Of a DNA stretch of 64,000 nt, positions 55,375 through 64,000 are shown piece after piece. The position numbers and the translations under genes were made by a program. The DNA comes from Echinicola jeungdonensis (GTDB lineage Bacteria > Bacteroidota > Bacteroidia > Cytophagales > Cyclobacteriaceae). The notes beneath the pieces were generated by a model that saw only the letters and a list, made by a program, of their open reading frames with translations, was not told the origin of the DNA and searched no databases. The stretch is taken from NCBI RefSeq assembly GCF_030409905.1, contig NZ_JAUFQT010000001.1, forward strand, positions 766,001 to 830,000. Reading direction: 5' to 3'. Within the stretch, counting starts at the first letter, position 1, and every line of letters begins with the position of its first letter.

Positions 55375-56838
55375 TTACTTTGCGTGAATAAGATGCATTA
55401 ATTCCTTTACTGTTTTAAAATCATCAAATGGAAGACGTTCCCCTTTAATTTCTTGATATGTTTCATGGCCTTTGCCAGCCACCAGAATTATATCACCTTT
55501 AGATGCCAATACACAAGCTGTTTTTATGGCTTCCTTTCTGTCGGCAATCGCTACTGTTTTTTTAAAGTCTACTGGATTAACTCCGGCCTCCATATCCCTG
55601 ATAATCTCCATTGGATCTTCATCGCGGGGATTATCAGAAGTAAAAACCAATTTATCGGAGTATTGGGCAGCAATCTTGGCCATTTTTGGCCTCTTGGTTT
55701 TGTCTCTATTGCCTCCACAACCTACTACGGTGATCACTTTTTCACCTCCAGTCCTGACGCCTTGAATGGTTTTGAGAACATTTTCCAATGCATCCGGCGT
55801 ATGGGCATAATCCACTATAGCTGTCACCCCTTCCAATTCCATTTGATCAAAGCGACCATGAGCCCCTTTAATCTTGGAAAGCTGGGTCAAAACTTCATCT
55901 TCTTCTTCTCCCAAGAGAACGGCAGTTCCTAGGACAGCAATAATATTGTAAGCATTAAATTCCCCTATCAAACGGAACCAAACCTGTTTACCATTTACAT
56001 CCAGCTCCAAGCCTTGAAGAGTATTGCTAAGCACCTTTGCCTTAAAATCGGTTGGATATTTCAACCCAAAAGTTTTTCGGTCTGCCTTGGTATTTTGGGT
56101 CATGACCATTCCCCTTTTATCATCCGCATTGATCAAGGCAAAGGCCTCCCTTGGCAATTCATCAAAAAGTTTTTTCTTGGCCTTGATGTATTCATCAAAT
56201 GTTCCATGGTAGTCCAGGTGGTCATGGGTAATATTGGTAAACACGGCCCCTGCCAAATCCAAGCCGGCCATTCTTTCCTGAACAATGGCATGAGAACTGG
56301 CCTCCATAAAACAATGGGTACAACCTGCTTTCACCATTTCATCCATCAGCCGGTTGATGGAAACTGCATCAGGGGTAGTCAGGGTTGAGGGCAGGGTTTG
56401 TTCATTAATTTTATTTTCAACAGTGCTCAGCATTCCCGACACATAACCCAGTTCCATAAACAGTCGGTGTAAAAGGGTCACACAAGTTGTTTTGCCATTG
56501 GTTCCTGTGATGGCAACCACTTTTAACTTTTGGGAAGGGTTGTTGTAATAATTGGAGGCAATAACCCCAAGTGCATGGGATGAATTTTTTACCCGAACAT
56601 AGGAAATTCCTGATTTGATTTCTTCGGGCAAGTCTTCACAGATAATTGAATTGGCTCCTTTTCCCAAAGCCTGTTCAATAAAATCATGCCCATCCACCTT
56701 GGTACCGCGAACGGCAACAAAAGCAGCCCCCTTTTTTACTTTTCTGCTGTCAAAGACGACATCACTCACCTCCAACTCCATATCTCCCAGAGTGGAGGTT
56801 AAGGACACCTTATACAATATATCTTTTAATAGCTTCAT
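55375..56838 (-). CDS. murE: UDP-MurNAc-L-Ala-D-Glu--meso-diaminopimelate ligase
   Basis: The 487-residue ligase has VAITGTNGKTTCVTLLH (about 108-124) and the substrate-selecting DNPR motif (FTSDNPRDEDPME), which marks meso-diaminopimelate rather than lysine as the third residue. The peptidoglycan is therefore of the DAP type. The start shares one base with the ftsI stop (TAATG). It lies between ftsI and mraY. Confidence 0.96.
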   Translation of the reverse strand: MKLLKDILYKVSLTSTLGDMELEVSDVVFDSRKVKKGAAFVAVRGTKVDGHDFIEQALGKGANSIICEDLPEEIKSGISYVRVKNSSHALGVIASNYYNNPSQKLKVVAITGTNGKTTCVTLLHRLFMELGYVSGMLSTVENKINEQTLPSTLTTPDAVSINRLMDEMVKAGCTHCFMEASSHAIVQERMAGLDLAGAVFTNITHDHLDYHGTFDEYIKAKKKLFDELPREAFALINADDKRGMVMTQNTKADRKTFGLKYPTDFKAKVLSNTLQGLELDVNGKQVWFRLIGEFNAYNIIAVLGTAVLLGEEEDEVLTQLSKIKGAHGRFDQMELEGVTAIVDYAHTPDALENVLKTIQGVRTGGEKVITVVGCGGNRDKTKRPKMAKIAAQYSDKLVFTSDNPRDEDPMEIIRDMEAGVNPVDFKKTVAIADRKEAIKTACVLASKGDIILVAGKGHETYQEIKGERLPFDDFKTVKELMHLIHAK

Positions 56839-58946
56839 TAACTCAATTCGATTTTGATTGTCCTTCCCTTATTCACACTTGCACCTGCGGGAATAGATTG
56901 CCGCTTTACTCTTCCACTACCAGTATAAACTACCCTTAGACCTTTATTTTCCAATACATACAAAGCATCTTTCAAAGTCATTCCTGAAACATCTGGCACA
57001 AGGGGAGCATCTACTTTATTAGCTTTCCAACTGATGGCCTTATTGACCACAGAAGATTTTACCCAACGCTCTGCACCATTGTAATGGTTGGAGACCCCAA
57101 ACCGGTTGCATATCATTTGCAGTTCATTTGCCATGCCTGCCTGGATATAAGGAAATTCATTCCCCATATAGCGCAGGTCCTTTTGATTCTTTTTCTTTTC
57201 CCTGGTATTTAACTCCAAATCCTGGGCATATATTTTATCGGCTATTTCTTTAAATACAGGAGCTGAGACATCCCCTCCATAAGCATTAAATCCTTTAGGG
57301 CTATCTATCGCGATTATCATGCTGTACTTGGGATTATCTGCAGGAAAATATCCGGCAAATGAAGCATAATATCTCCTGGTATAACGACCATTTTCCAACT
57401 TTTGAGCCGTACCGGTTTTACCGGCAATTTTATAATCCTGGTCCTTGATGTTTCTGGCTGTTCCCCTTATGACAACCCCTTCCAATAAGGACTGCAATTG
57501 TTTGATAGTGGCTTGGGAGGCAATCTCATCCTCCAATACTTTAGTTTCGAATTCCTCTTCCACCCTATTGCCTTTTCGGATTTTATGAACCAACATTGGC
57601 CTGACCATTTTGCCTTCATTGGCCACTGCATTATATAGGGCCAATGTTTGTAATGGAGTCAATTTCAGTTCATACCCTATGGACATCCATGGCAAAGTGG
57701 TGCCGTACCAATTTTTATCCTTGGGATCTTTAAAATAAGGCACCCCTTCTCCTTTTAACTGGAATCCAAGAGGTTTATCCAAGCCTGCCCTTTCCACATA
57801 TTTCAGGAATTTTGATGGTGCCACTCCAAAATTTTCTTCCACCAATTTGGAAACAGCCACATTTGAAGATTTTTCAAAGGCCTGCCTGATGGTCAATTTC
57901 CCATAGCCCCCATACTTTGCATCCCGCATGGTCTGGTTATAAAACTTATAGGTACCGTCCCCGGTGTCAATGGTATCATTCAAATTAATCTTCCCTTCTT
58001 CCAAAAGAGCCAACATGGACATTAATTTAAAGGTGGATCCAGGCTCGGTCAATCCCTGCTCACCAACGGCATAGTTATAATACTCACCGTATCCCCCTCT
58101 ATTGTTTTTTTCCAAATTGGCCATAGCTTTAATATGTCCAGTTTCCACTTCCATGACCACCACACAGCCATAATTGGCATCCTTGTTCATTAACTGCCGC
58201 AAAAGGGCGGATTCCGCAACATCTTGGATATTTACGTCCAAGGTGGTCACTATATCATAACCATCTTCAGGCCGGATATCCTCAGCATCGTGGACCGGCT
58301 TCCAGGTGCCTCCGGCAATTTTTTGAAACAGGGCTTCTCCATTGGTCCCTTCAAGGAAATTATTGAAACTGTATTCCAGGCCTGCCCCATATTTATCTTC
58401 ATTCAAAAAGCCGATGGTCCTTCCAGCCAAATTTTTAAAAGGATTATACCTTTTTTCCACCTTTTCAAACAATACTCCCCCCCCCATTCTTCCATGGCGG
58501 AAAATAGGCCATTCTGCCATAACCTGTTTTGCCTGATAGCCTATTTGCCTCCTGTTAAGGATAATATATTTCCTTCCATCCAACCTGGCATCTGTAATTA
58601 TCCTTTTGTAAGAATTGGCGGACTTGTCTTTGTAAAAGGCAGAAAGTTTCCTGGCAAGGGAATCAATGCCCTCTTTGAACAATTGGTCATCTGCAATGGA
58701 AGGATCCATGGCTACCCGGTAAAAAGGCAAACTGGTGGCCAACAAACTCCCATTGCCACTATAAATATTTCCCCTTGTAGCCTTTACCCTTCGGTATTGG
58801 AGGTTAATATTTTCAGCCATTTCCCGCCATTTATCCCCATCCACAAACTGAACATGAGCTATCCTATAAAAAATAGCTCCTGCAAAAAGCACTACTGCCA
58901 AAAAGGCCAGCCTTACTCTCAGTAATATGGATTTTTTTATGTTCAC
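56838..58946 (-). CDS. ftsI: Septal transpeptidase FtsI/PBP3 with PASTA domain
   Basis: The 702-residue penicillin-binding protein has one N-terminal membrane anchor (about 9-27) and a transpeptidase domain with STFK (the catalytic Ser), SSN and KTGT motifs. A single PASTA repeat lies at the end (about 640-702, VPDVSGMTLKDALYVLENKGLRVV). The PASTA unit is common in Bacteroidota and Gram-positive homologues but absent from E. coli FtsI. It overlaps the ftsL-like gene by 4 bases and murE by 1. Confidence 0.95.
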   Translation of the reverse strand: MNIKKSILLRVRLAFLAVVLFAGAIFYRIAHVQFVDGDKWREMAENINLQYRRVKATRGNIYSGNGSLLATSLPFYRVAMDPSIADDQLFKEGIDSLARKLSAFYKDKSANSYKRIITDARLDGRKYIILNRRQIGYQAKQVMAEWPIFRHGRMGGGVLFEKVEKRYNPFKNLAGRTIGFLNEDKYGAGLEYSFNNFLEGTNGEALFQKIAGGTWKPVHDAEDIRPEDGYDIVTTLDVNIQDVAESALLRQLMNKDANYGCVVVMEVETGHIKAMANLEKNNRGGYGEYYNYAVGEQGLTEPGSTFKLMSMLALLEEGKINLNDTIDTGDGTYKFYNQTMRDAKYGGYGKLTIRQAFEKSSNVAVSKLVEENFGVAPSKFLKYVERAGLDKPLGFQLKGEGVPYFKDPKDKNWYGTTLPWMSIGYELKLTPLQTLALYNAVANEGKMVRPMLVHKIRKGNRVEEEFETKVLEDEIASQATIKQLQSLLEGVVIRGTARNIKDQDYKIAGKTGTAQKLENGRYTRRYYASFAGYFPADNPKYSMIIAIDSPKGFNAYGGDVSAPVFKEIADKIYAQDLELNTREKKKNQKDLRYMGNEFPYIQAGMANELQMICNRFGVSNHYNGAERWVKSSVVNKAISWKANKVDAPLVPDVSGMTLKDALYVLENKGLRVVYTGSGRVKRQSIPAGASVNKGRTIKIELS

Positions 58947-59329
58947 TTCTCTTGTATGATTTTTATTGGCGGTTCTTCAATTTCATAAATTCCCAATACC
59001 TTAATTTTTTTGGCCACTTCGGATTGTTTGCTACTAAACATGTACTCAGCCTCCAGGGTGGTCACATCTGCCCTGAGATCTTCCACTTCCTGTTGTAATT
59101 TTTCAATCTCCCGAATGGTGTTTTCAGCCCTGTGATTGCTCCATATATAAACCAGGGCTAAAAAGGCTGCATAAAGAAAGGGGGGAACCAACTTTACCGG
59201 AATCCCCTCTCCCAACCATTCGCTGAAATTCAATTTTTTATCAATAAAGGAGAACAGATTGCTACCACTCCCCTTTCTCCTGTTATTTGAGCCTTTTTTT
59301 ATCCTTTTTTTGAATGTATTCCCTTCCAT
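58943..59329 (-). CDS. FtsL-like cell division protein
   Basis: The 128-residue protein has a basic cytoplasmic N-terminus, a single membrane segment (about 47-64, VPPFLYAAFLALVYIW) and a coiled-coil part (about 65-100, TIREIEKLQQEVEDLRADVTTLE). This layout and the position between rsmH and ftsI identify it as FtsL, a partner of FtsQ and FtsB, though sequence similarity is weak as usual. It starts 3 bases after rsmH ends. Confidence 0.8.
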   Translation of the reverse strand: MEGNTFKKRIKKGSNNRRKGSGSNLFSFIDKKLNFSEWLGEGIPVKLVPPFLYAAFLALVYIWSNHRAENTIREIEKLQQEVEDLRADVTTLEAEYMFSSKQSEVAKKIKVLGIYEIEEPPIKIIQEK

Positions 59330-59332
59330 CCT

Positions 59333-60241
59333 TTACAATTTTTTAGCAATCCGCAATCTTGCACTCCTTGCCCGGTTATTTTGAGCAACCTCTTCTGCAT
59401 CTGCTTTGATCGCCTTCCGGGTAACGGGTTCCAAGGGCCTGATTAGGTTTCCATAAAAATCTTTCTCCACCTCACCCTGAAACTTTCCCTTATTCATAAA
59501 GTTCTTTACCATTCTGTCTTCCAAGGAATGGTAACTCATCACTACCAATCTGCCTCCAGGTTTTAACACCTCGACCGATTGTTCCAACATTTCCTCTAAT
59601 GCCTTCATCTCATCATTGACTTCTATTCTCAATGCCTGAAATACCTGGGCAAAATATTTAAACTCCCTGCCCCTGGGGGCAAATTTTTGCAAGAGCTTTT
59701 TAAAATCCTCAATGGTACTAATGGGGCTATTTGCCCTTTCCGCCACCACCGCCTGGGCAAGGGTCTTTGCATTCTTAACCTCCCCATACATCCCAAAAAC
59801 TTTATGCAACTCCCCCTCTCCGTATGTATTCAGCACTTCCTTGGCGGTTAATTGGGTATTTTTGCTCATCCGCATATCCAGCTCTCCCTCAAATCTCGTA
59901 GAAAAACCCCTGCTAGGTTCGTCAATCTGATGAGATGAAATTCCCAAATCAGCCAAAATACCATCCACTTCCTTTACCCCATACAGCCTTAAATAACGCT
60001 TAAGGTCTCTAAAATTGGCCTGAACAAAGGTAAACTGTGGGTGATCCAGTTCATTTTCTCCCGCATCAGCATCCTGATCAAAGCCGTATAAATGCCCCTT
60101 CTCCCCCAAAAGCTTTACTATTTCCTTGGAATGCCCTCCACCTCCGAAGGTCAAATCAAGGTAAATCCCCTCAGGATGGATAGCCAATCCTTCTATGCAC
60201 TGGGAAAGCATTACGGGTATATGGTAGCTAGGTGTCGTCAT
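59333..60241 (-). CDS. rsmH: 16S rRNA (cytosine1402-N4)-methyltransferase
   Basis: The 302-residue enzyme opens MTTPSYHIPVMLSQCIEGL and has the SAM motif LDLTFGGGGHSKEIV (about 29-43). DGILADLGISSHQIDEPSRGFS and the C-terminal RARSARLRIAKKL are also present. It methylates C1402 in the decoding centre. The start directly abuts the mraZ stop, giving the standard mraZ-rsmH beginning of the cluster. Confidence 0.97.
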   Translation of the reverse strand: MTTPSYHIPVMLSQCIEGLAIHPEGIYLDLTFGGGGHSKEIVKLLGEKGHLYGFDQDADAGENELDHPQFTFVQANFRDLKRYLRLYGVKEVDGILADLGISSHQIDEPSRGFSTRFEGELDMRMSKNTQLTAKEVLNTYGEGELHKVFGMYGEVKNAKTLAQAVVAERANSPISTIEDFKKLLQKFAPRGREFKYFAQVFQALRIEVNDEMKALEEMLEQSVEVLKPGGRLVVMSYHSLEDRMVKNFMNKGKFQGEVEKDFYGNLIRPLEPVTRKAIKADAEEVAQNNRARSARLRIAKKL

Positions 60242-60691
60242 CTATTGGTTGGGGGTAAGAAATTTTTTGGCTTGCAATGAAAATTCTTCTTCGTCTTGGA
60301 TCAAGAATTCATCATATCGCTCAGGGCTCCAAATCTCGATATTTTTCCCCACTCCAACCACAACCACCTCCCTGTCAATCCCTGCAAACTTCAACAAGCC
60401 TTTAGGGATCAAAAACCTTCCAGCTGAATCCAATTCCACTTCCGTAATGTTTCTATAAAAATTCCGCTTGAAGTTTCTCTCCTTTGGATCAAAACCACTC
60501 AAGCTGGAAACCTGATTATCCAATTTTTTGAACTCTACCATGGGATATAATTCCAGGCAAGGATCAAACCCCTTTCTCATAACCAACTCACCACCACCCA
60601 CTTCTGGTAATGCAGCCTTTAATTTGGCTGGCAAAACCAGACGCCCTTTGGTGTCGAGTTTGCATTCATATTCGCTAGAGAAAGTTGCCAT
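60242..60691 (-). CDS. mraZ: Transcriptional regulator MraZ
   Basis: The 149-residue protein has two SpoVT/AbrB-like halves, each with the DxxGRxxxP motif: DTKGRLVLPAKL (about 13-24) and DSAGRFLIPKGLL (about 88-100). MraZ binds 10-bp-spaced TGGG-like repeats upstream of its own gene and regulates the division cluster. Matching repeats are visible at 60741-60774. It is the first gene of a cluster of 13 genes on the minus strand. Confidence 0.96.
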   Translation of the reverse strand: MATFSSEYECKLDTKGRLVLPAKLKAALPEVGGGELVMRKGFDPCLELYPMVEFKKLDNQVSSLSGFDPKERNFKRNFYRNITEVELDSAGRFLIPKGLLKFAGIDREVVVVGVGKNIEIWSPERYDEFLIQDEEEFSLQAKKFLTPNQ

Positions 60692-60720
60692 TCTTTATTT
60701 GATAGAGTCTTTTTCAAATA

Positions 60721-60728
60721 CAAAAGTA
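60721..60728 (-). promoter_or_regulatory. Probable -7 element of the mraZ/division-cluster promoter
   Basis: On the minus strand TACTTTTG matches TAnnTTTG 30 bases upstream of the mraZ ATG. At the expected -33 distance there is no TTTG but one of the GTGG repeats, so MraZ would bind over the -33 region. Confidence 0.6.
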
Positions 60729-60740
60729 ATAAAAGCATTC

Positions 60741-60774
60741 ACACTATCCACCACCTTCCCCCACTTTTTACCAC
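60741..60774 (-). promoter_or_regulatory. MraZ operator: GTGG repeats at 10-bp intervals
   Basis: On the minus strand GTGG occurs at three successive 10-base steps (starting at 60774, 60764 and 60754), and a fourth unit reads GTGT at 60744. The spacing equals one helical turn, as in known MraZ boxes. The array lies 50-83 bases upstream of the mraZ start and touches the promoter. Confidence 0.75.
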
Positions 60775-61196
60775 TTCTTTATAAATGTATTTAAATCTCC
60801 GAATTTTCCCAATTATTTAAAGAAAAATATGACATTTATTACCTGAAGGTCACAGGATTAACTCAACCCTTCAAAAAACTATCCTCAGAGGATAAACCGA
60901 CAAAAATGCGCAAAATAAGTAGCTACAAACACAATAAAAGTATTTTAACCACTATGATTTTCCTATATAAAAAAATGGGATTTCTCCCCACTTTTACCCT
61001 ATATCAGTAGTGGGGCAATTTCCCATAAAATTCCACAAACTAGTCAAAAACGGGAAAAAACACTGTAAATAAAGCTTTTATGCGGGGTATGGATTTACTG
61101 AAATTTGCGGAATAATTTCATTAATTAGCCTTGTGGGGTAAAGTGGTAAAAAAGGAATTCCCCAAAACAAAAAAACGGGATAATAATTGAAAAATA
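60775..61196 (-). other. Long region upstream of mraZ with further GTGG-like boxes
   Basis: There is no credible gene in this stretch. It contains more G-rich repeats: a pair of GTGG at 61133 and 61143 on the plus strand, again 10 bases apart, and a minus-strand pair GGG/GGGG around 60984-61001 at the same spacing. It could be an extended control region for the division cluster; other functions are not visible. Confidence 0.45.
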
Positions 61197-62171
61197 TTAT
61201 TTCTTTCTTTCTATGGTATACCGCACCAGGCTCTCCAAAGAATGCTTGTAAGGCGAGTCAGGAAATTCTTTTAAAATACCCAATGCCTCTTGATAATAAC
61301 CATTCATTTTTTCCTGGGCGTAATCCAGCCCCCCTGAGCCTTTTACAAAATCGATGACTTGTTTAACGGCTTTTTTATTTTCATTCTTATTTCTGATCAG
61401 GTAAATAATCTTTTTCCTGTCAGCCCAACCAGCATTATTGAGTGCATAAATGAGAGGAAGGGTCATTTTTTTCTCCTTGATATCAATACCTAGTGGTTTC
61501 CCCACTTCTTCCTCTCCATAATCAAAAAGATCATCTTTAATCTGAAAAGCCATTCCCACTTTCTCCCCAAAACACCTCATTTTACCTATCAGCTCTTCAT
61601 CCCCACCAGCAGTAGCTGCCCCAACTGCACAACAAGACGCAATAAGACTGGCCGTTTTCTGCCGAATGATAGTGTAATAAACATCTTCCGTGATATCAAG
61701 ATTCCGGGCTTTTGCAATCTGTAACAATTCCCCTTCACTCATTTCCCTCACAGCATTGGAAACGATTTGTAACAATTCGAAATCCCCATTGTCCACACTG
61801 AGCAATAAGCCCCTTGACAACAAGTAATCCCCTACTAATACAGCAATTTTATTTTTCCAAAGGGCATTAACTGAAAAAAATCCCCGGCGGTAATTGGCAT
61901 CATCCACCACATCATCATGAACCAAGGTAGCTGTATGCAATAATTCGATCAAGGCAGCGCCCCGGTAGGAAGATTCTGAAATCCCTCCGGAAACCCCAGC
62001 AGTCAAAAAAACAAACATAGGCCTCATCTGCTTGCCTTTTCTCTTGACAATATAGTTGGTAATATGGTCCAGGAGTTTGACCTTACTCTTCATAAAAGAA
62101 CGAAACTTCTTTTCGAAGTCTGTCATCTCCGTTGCAATGGGCGCTTGTATTTGTTTTAAATCTGCCTTCAT
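61197..62171 (-). CDS. Polyprenyl (trans-isoprenyl) diphosphate synthase
   Basis: From ATG 62171 (MKADLKQIQAPIATEM) the protein is 324 residues; an upstream in-frame ATG adds 27 residues without family similarity. The two aspartate-rich motifs are HDDVVDD (first) and KDDLFDY (second), and GKQMRP binds the substrate diphosphate. It elongates isoprenyl diphosphates, most likely to the octaprenyl-type side chain of menaquinone or a similar lipid. It lies upstream of the division cluster, but a spacer of about 500 bases separates them. Confidence 0.9.
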   Translation of the reverse strand: MKADLKQIQAPIATEMTDFEKKFRSFMKSKVKLLDHITNYIVKRKGKQMRPMFVFLTAGVSGGISESSYRGAALIELLHTATLVHDDVVDDANYRRGFFSVNALWKNKIAVLVGDYLLSRGLLLSVDNGDFELLQIVSNAVREMSEGELLQIAKARNLDITEDVYYTIIRQKTASLIASCCAVGAATAGGDEELIGKMRCFGEKVGMAFQIKDDLFDYGEEEVGKPLGIDIKEKKMTLPLIYALNNAGWADRKKIIYLIRNKNENKKAVKQVIDFVKGSGGLDYAQEKMNGYYQEALGILKEFPDSPYKHSLESLVRYTIERKK

Positions 62172-62287
62172 CGGTTTTTGGTGATGCAATAATACGATGA
62201 TAAATGCCATTGACAAAATGCTATCATAGATTAATGCAACTTCATTAACCATTGCCTGCTTTTTTTGTTTGCGCGGTTTGGGTTTGA

Positions 62288-63211
62288 TTAAAAAAGATAG
62301 GAAAAATGGATGCTGCCAACAAATTGGCCTTTACTAATAAGGGTTTCTTTGGTTCGGTAATAAACCTTATATGACACCCCAAAATGGGGATAAGAAAGGA
62401 CCAACCTTAGATAATACTCTTGGCTTCCGGGAGAAGGAGTCATCATATCCAGGTTAATTTCCTTTGTAGTATCCGCCCCTTGGACCGAAGCATTCCAAAA
62501 GACCTTTTGGAAGATTGCTCCGAGTTGAACATAAGTTTCATGACTTCCTGTGCTACCAGTTCTTGCACCGGAAATTTCACTTGCCCGAATGGTGGGCGCC
62601 AATTTCCCCAACCGTAAGGAAGGTGAAAAGGTTAGGCTTTTTTCAAAATTCCCCCAAGAAAATTGTGAGGCCAACCAAAAATCAAAATTCCCTCCCCTTG
62701 CAATACCGTAAGCCCCCGAAAAATCAAGATTAGAAAGTCCTCCACTCTCAACCTGGGAATTCCACCCTCGTGGCTGGGGAAATCCCAAAAGGCTATGGTA
62801 CCAAGTCTGAACCTCCTCTGCTTTGGCGCCAGGGCCCACTCTTCCCAATAACAAATTACCCTCCAACCAACCTGAAGCAAACAACCATTGATAACCGATT
62901 TTCCCATAAAACACTCCTGCAAAAGGCCGGTCATAATATTTCTTGGATTTTGCCGTGTAAAATTCAGGAGTATATATTTGTTGGGTCAGCCTGGTTTTTA
63001 ACCGGCCGTTTGAGGATACTTGAAAAATATATCCTAAATGCATCCCATGGGTGTAATAACGATCAAAATGCATAAAGGCAAACGCATCATTGTCCACCTG
63101 TAGAAACACCTGGTGATGATTTTCCACAGGCATATTTCCTTGCCCTTTAGCCCAATAAAAAGAACAAAACAAGAAAAAACTTAAAAAGATGGTCCTTTTG
63201 GGTTGATTCAA
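62288..63211 (-). CDS. LpxR-like lipid A deacylase (outer-membrane protein)
   Basis: The 307-residue protein has a signal peptide (about residues 1-23) and a beta-rich body with alternating aromatic strands typical of a 12-stranded barrel. The N-terminal motif VDNDAFAFMHFDRYYTHG matches the LpxR/DUF2219 family, where Asn and Asp near the start are active-site residues. LpxR removes the 3'-acyloxyacyl group of lipid A. It is divergent from the acyltransferase gene at 63383. Confidence 0.8.
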   Translation of the reverse strand: MNQPKRTIFLSFFLFCSFYWAKGQGNMPVENHHQVFLQVDNDAFAFMHFDRYYTHGMHLGYIFQVSSNGRLKTRLTQQIYTPEFYTAKSKKYYDRPFAGVFYGKIGYQWLFASGWLEGNLLLGRVGPGAKAEEVQTWYHSLLGFPQPRGWNSQVESGGLSNLDFSGAYGIARGGNFDFWLASQFSWGNFEKSLTFSPSLRLGKLAPTIRASEISGARTGSTGSHETYVQLGAIFQKVFWNASVQGADTTKEINLDMMTPSPGSQEYYLRLVLSYPHFGVSYKVYYRTKETLISKGQFVGSIHFSYLF

Positions 63212-63351
63212 TTTTCCGGAAAATTGGATTCTACAAACTCCCTAAAATATTAAATATCAACTGATTTATAAACTTTTAACCCCATTTTAAAATAATTCCC
63301 TCTTGATCATACCATAATCCAAAGCTTACTATCAAAGCTTTAATTTTTGAT

Positions 63352-63359
63352 TATCTTTG
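63352..63359 (+). promoter_or_regulatory. Probable -7 element for the acyltransferase gene
   Basis: TATCTTTG matches TAnnTTTG 24 bases before the TTG start at 63383, predicting a leader of under 20 nt. No TTTG is seen at 19 bases upstream. Confidence 0.45.
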
Positions 63360-63382
63360 AAAAATCACTAAATAAATTCTCC

Positions 63383-64000
63383 TTGACTGACGACTACATC
63401 AAACATAAATACGCCCCAATACTTCCCAAAAAGGAAGAGTGGCAGGTTGTAAAGCTGTCAAAGAACAGGAAAGAATTTGCTCAAAAAATTGCTGACGAAA
63501 GTGTTGACAGGATCATCAAAATCACCAATAACAATGTAGAGCTCCTTCGGGAAGAACTTGAAACCACCCTTTACAGGGAAAAATTACGGACCCAACAAAA
63601 TGCCTGGGCAGTGGATCCTGATGATGAAGAGGATTTTTGGGCAGGTATTAAATCTGCTTTGGTCCAGGTATCTTCTGAATCAAGTCTTACTGAAGAGAAA
63701 AAAAAAGAGGCTTATCACAAAATACTCCATTCTATCACATTAAGATATGTTGAGGAGATAGCTGGTAACTTCAGCCATGGGCATTATCAGGCCACCCGGA
63801 GTATGATCACATATGGGTTTTCTCGACTCCTTAATGCAGCGAGGGTAAAAGGCCTTGCGTCAATTTTCAGCCAACAATACACCCTTCAGGACAAAATCCA
63901 AATTATTGGAGAAACAGATCAATTGAGGAACCTGGCCTCCAAAGGCACCATCGTAATGGTCCCTACCCATTTCAGTAATTTGGACAGTGTTTTGATTGGC
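63383..64000 (+). CDS. Acyltransferase (1-acylglycerol-3-phosphate type), N-terminal part
   Basis: The frame from a TTG at 63383 (LTDDYIKHKYAPILPKKEEW) runs to the window end, about 206 codons. There is no ATG near the start, and a second TTG at 63347 would overlap the promoter element. The end shows the acyltransferase motif VPTHFSNLDSVLIG with His and Asp in the H-x4-D arrangement. The N-terminal 180 residues are mostly helical and of unknown role. It probably acylates a glycerophosphate or related lipid at the membrane. The catalytic domain is cut off here. Confidence 0.8.
   Translation, partial: MTDDYIKHKYAPILPKKEEWQVVKLSKNRKEFAQKIADESVDRIIKITNNNVELLREELETTLYREKLRTQQNAWAVDPDDEEDFWAGIKSALVQVSSESSLTEEKKKEAYHKILHSITLRYVEEIAGNFSHGHYQATRSMITYGFSRLLNAARVKGLASIFSQQYTLQDKIQIIGETDQLRNLASKGTIVMVPTHFSNLDSVLIG

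Noticed and set aside
58224..58925. A 233-codon plus-strand frame over ftsI
   Set aside because: Antisense to a conserved penicillin-binding protein; no domain, signal or ribosome site.
1..64000. CRISPR arrays, insertion sequences, prophage or defence genes
   Set aside because: No regularly spaced direct repeats, transposase, integrase, nuclease-defence domains or terminal repeats were seen; the window is core genome throughout.

Overview
This window is a core chromosomal segment of a Bacteroidota bacterium, most likely order Cytophagales and probably family Cyclobacteriaceae. The evidence is the Bacteroidota gene orders (rpsL-rpsG-fusA-rpsJ; DUF4290-murA; DUF3467 beside rpoC), gliding genes gldA/F/G, promoters fitting the Bacteroidota consensus TTTG-N19-TAnnTTTG, and an FtsZ with the phylum's C-terminal tail. 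The genus cannot be fixed from sequence alone. I found no insertion sequence, prophage, CRISPR array, rRNA or obviously transferred island.

Layout. 1-5.3 kb (minus): the 5' end of the S10 operon (rplC-rplD-rplW-rplB) behind its own promoter, preceded by the str operon (rpsL-rpsG-fusA-rpsJ), which ends in a terminator. 5.3-19 kb (minus): tRNA-Tyr, tRNA-Gly, tRNA-Thr, tuf, then tRNA-Trp-secE-nusG-rplK-rplA-rplJ-rplL-rpoB-rpoC and a DUF3467 gene. 19-24 kb: a frameshifted M1 aminopeptidase lipoprotein (minus), then biotin carrier protein, pyrH and frr (plus). 24-26 kb (minus): ECF sigma factor, zinc-finger anti-sigma-like protein, gmk and nadD. 26-36 kb (mostly plus): a broken lipid acyltransferase, UvrD/PcrA helicase, DUF4290, murA, DoxX, two exported proteins of unknown role and a membrane-anchored phosphoesterase with unusual active-site residues. 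36-45 kb: dnaN, the SDR-gldA-gldF-gldG operon, M20 peptidase, flavin reductases and purine-nucleoside phosphorylase. 45-61 kb (minus): a complete division/cell-wall cluster mraZ-rsmH-ftsL-ftsI-murE-mraY-murD-ftsW-murG-murC-ftsQ-ftsA-ftsZ, with 10-bp-spaced GTGG repeats (MraZ boxes) upstream. 61-64 kb: polyprenyl synthase, LpxR-like protein and the start of an acyltransferase gene.

The genes form tightly packed growth operons for translation, transcription, division and envelope synthesis, many with 4-8 bp overlaps or gaps. The most useful observations are at fine scale. Three genes (nadD, M1 peptidase, acyltransferase) carry four one-base deficits at homopolymers, which suggests either assembly undercalls or real decay/slippage. 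MurA has Asp in place of the catalytic Cys. A phosphoesterase has altered metal/catalytic motifs. There is a clear MraZ operator array, and a perfect inverted repeat across the abutting stop codons of ftsZ and its convergent neighbour. I did not find a convincing new multi-gene system.
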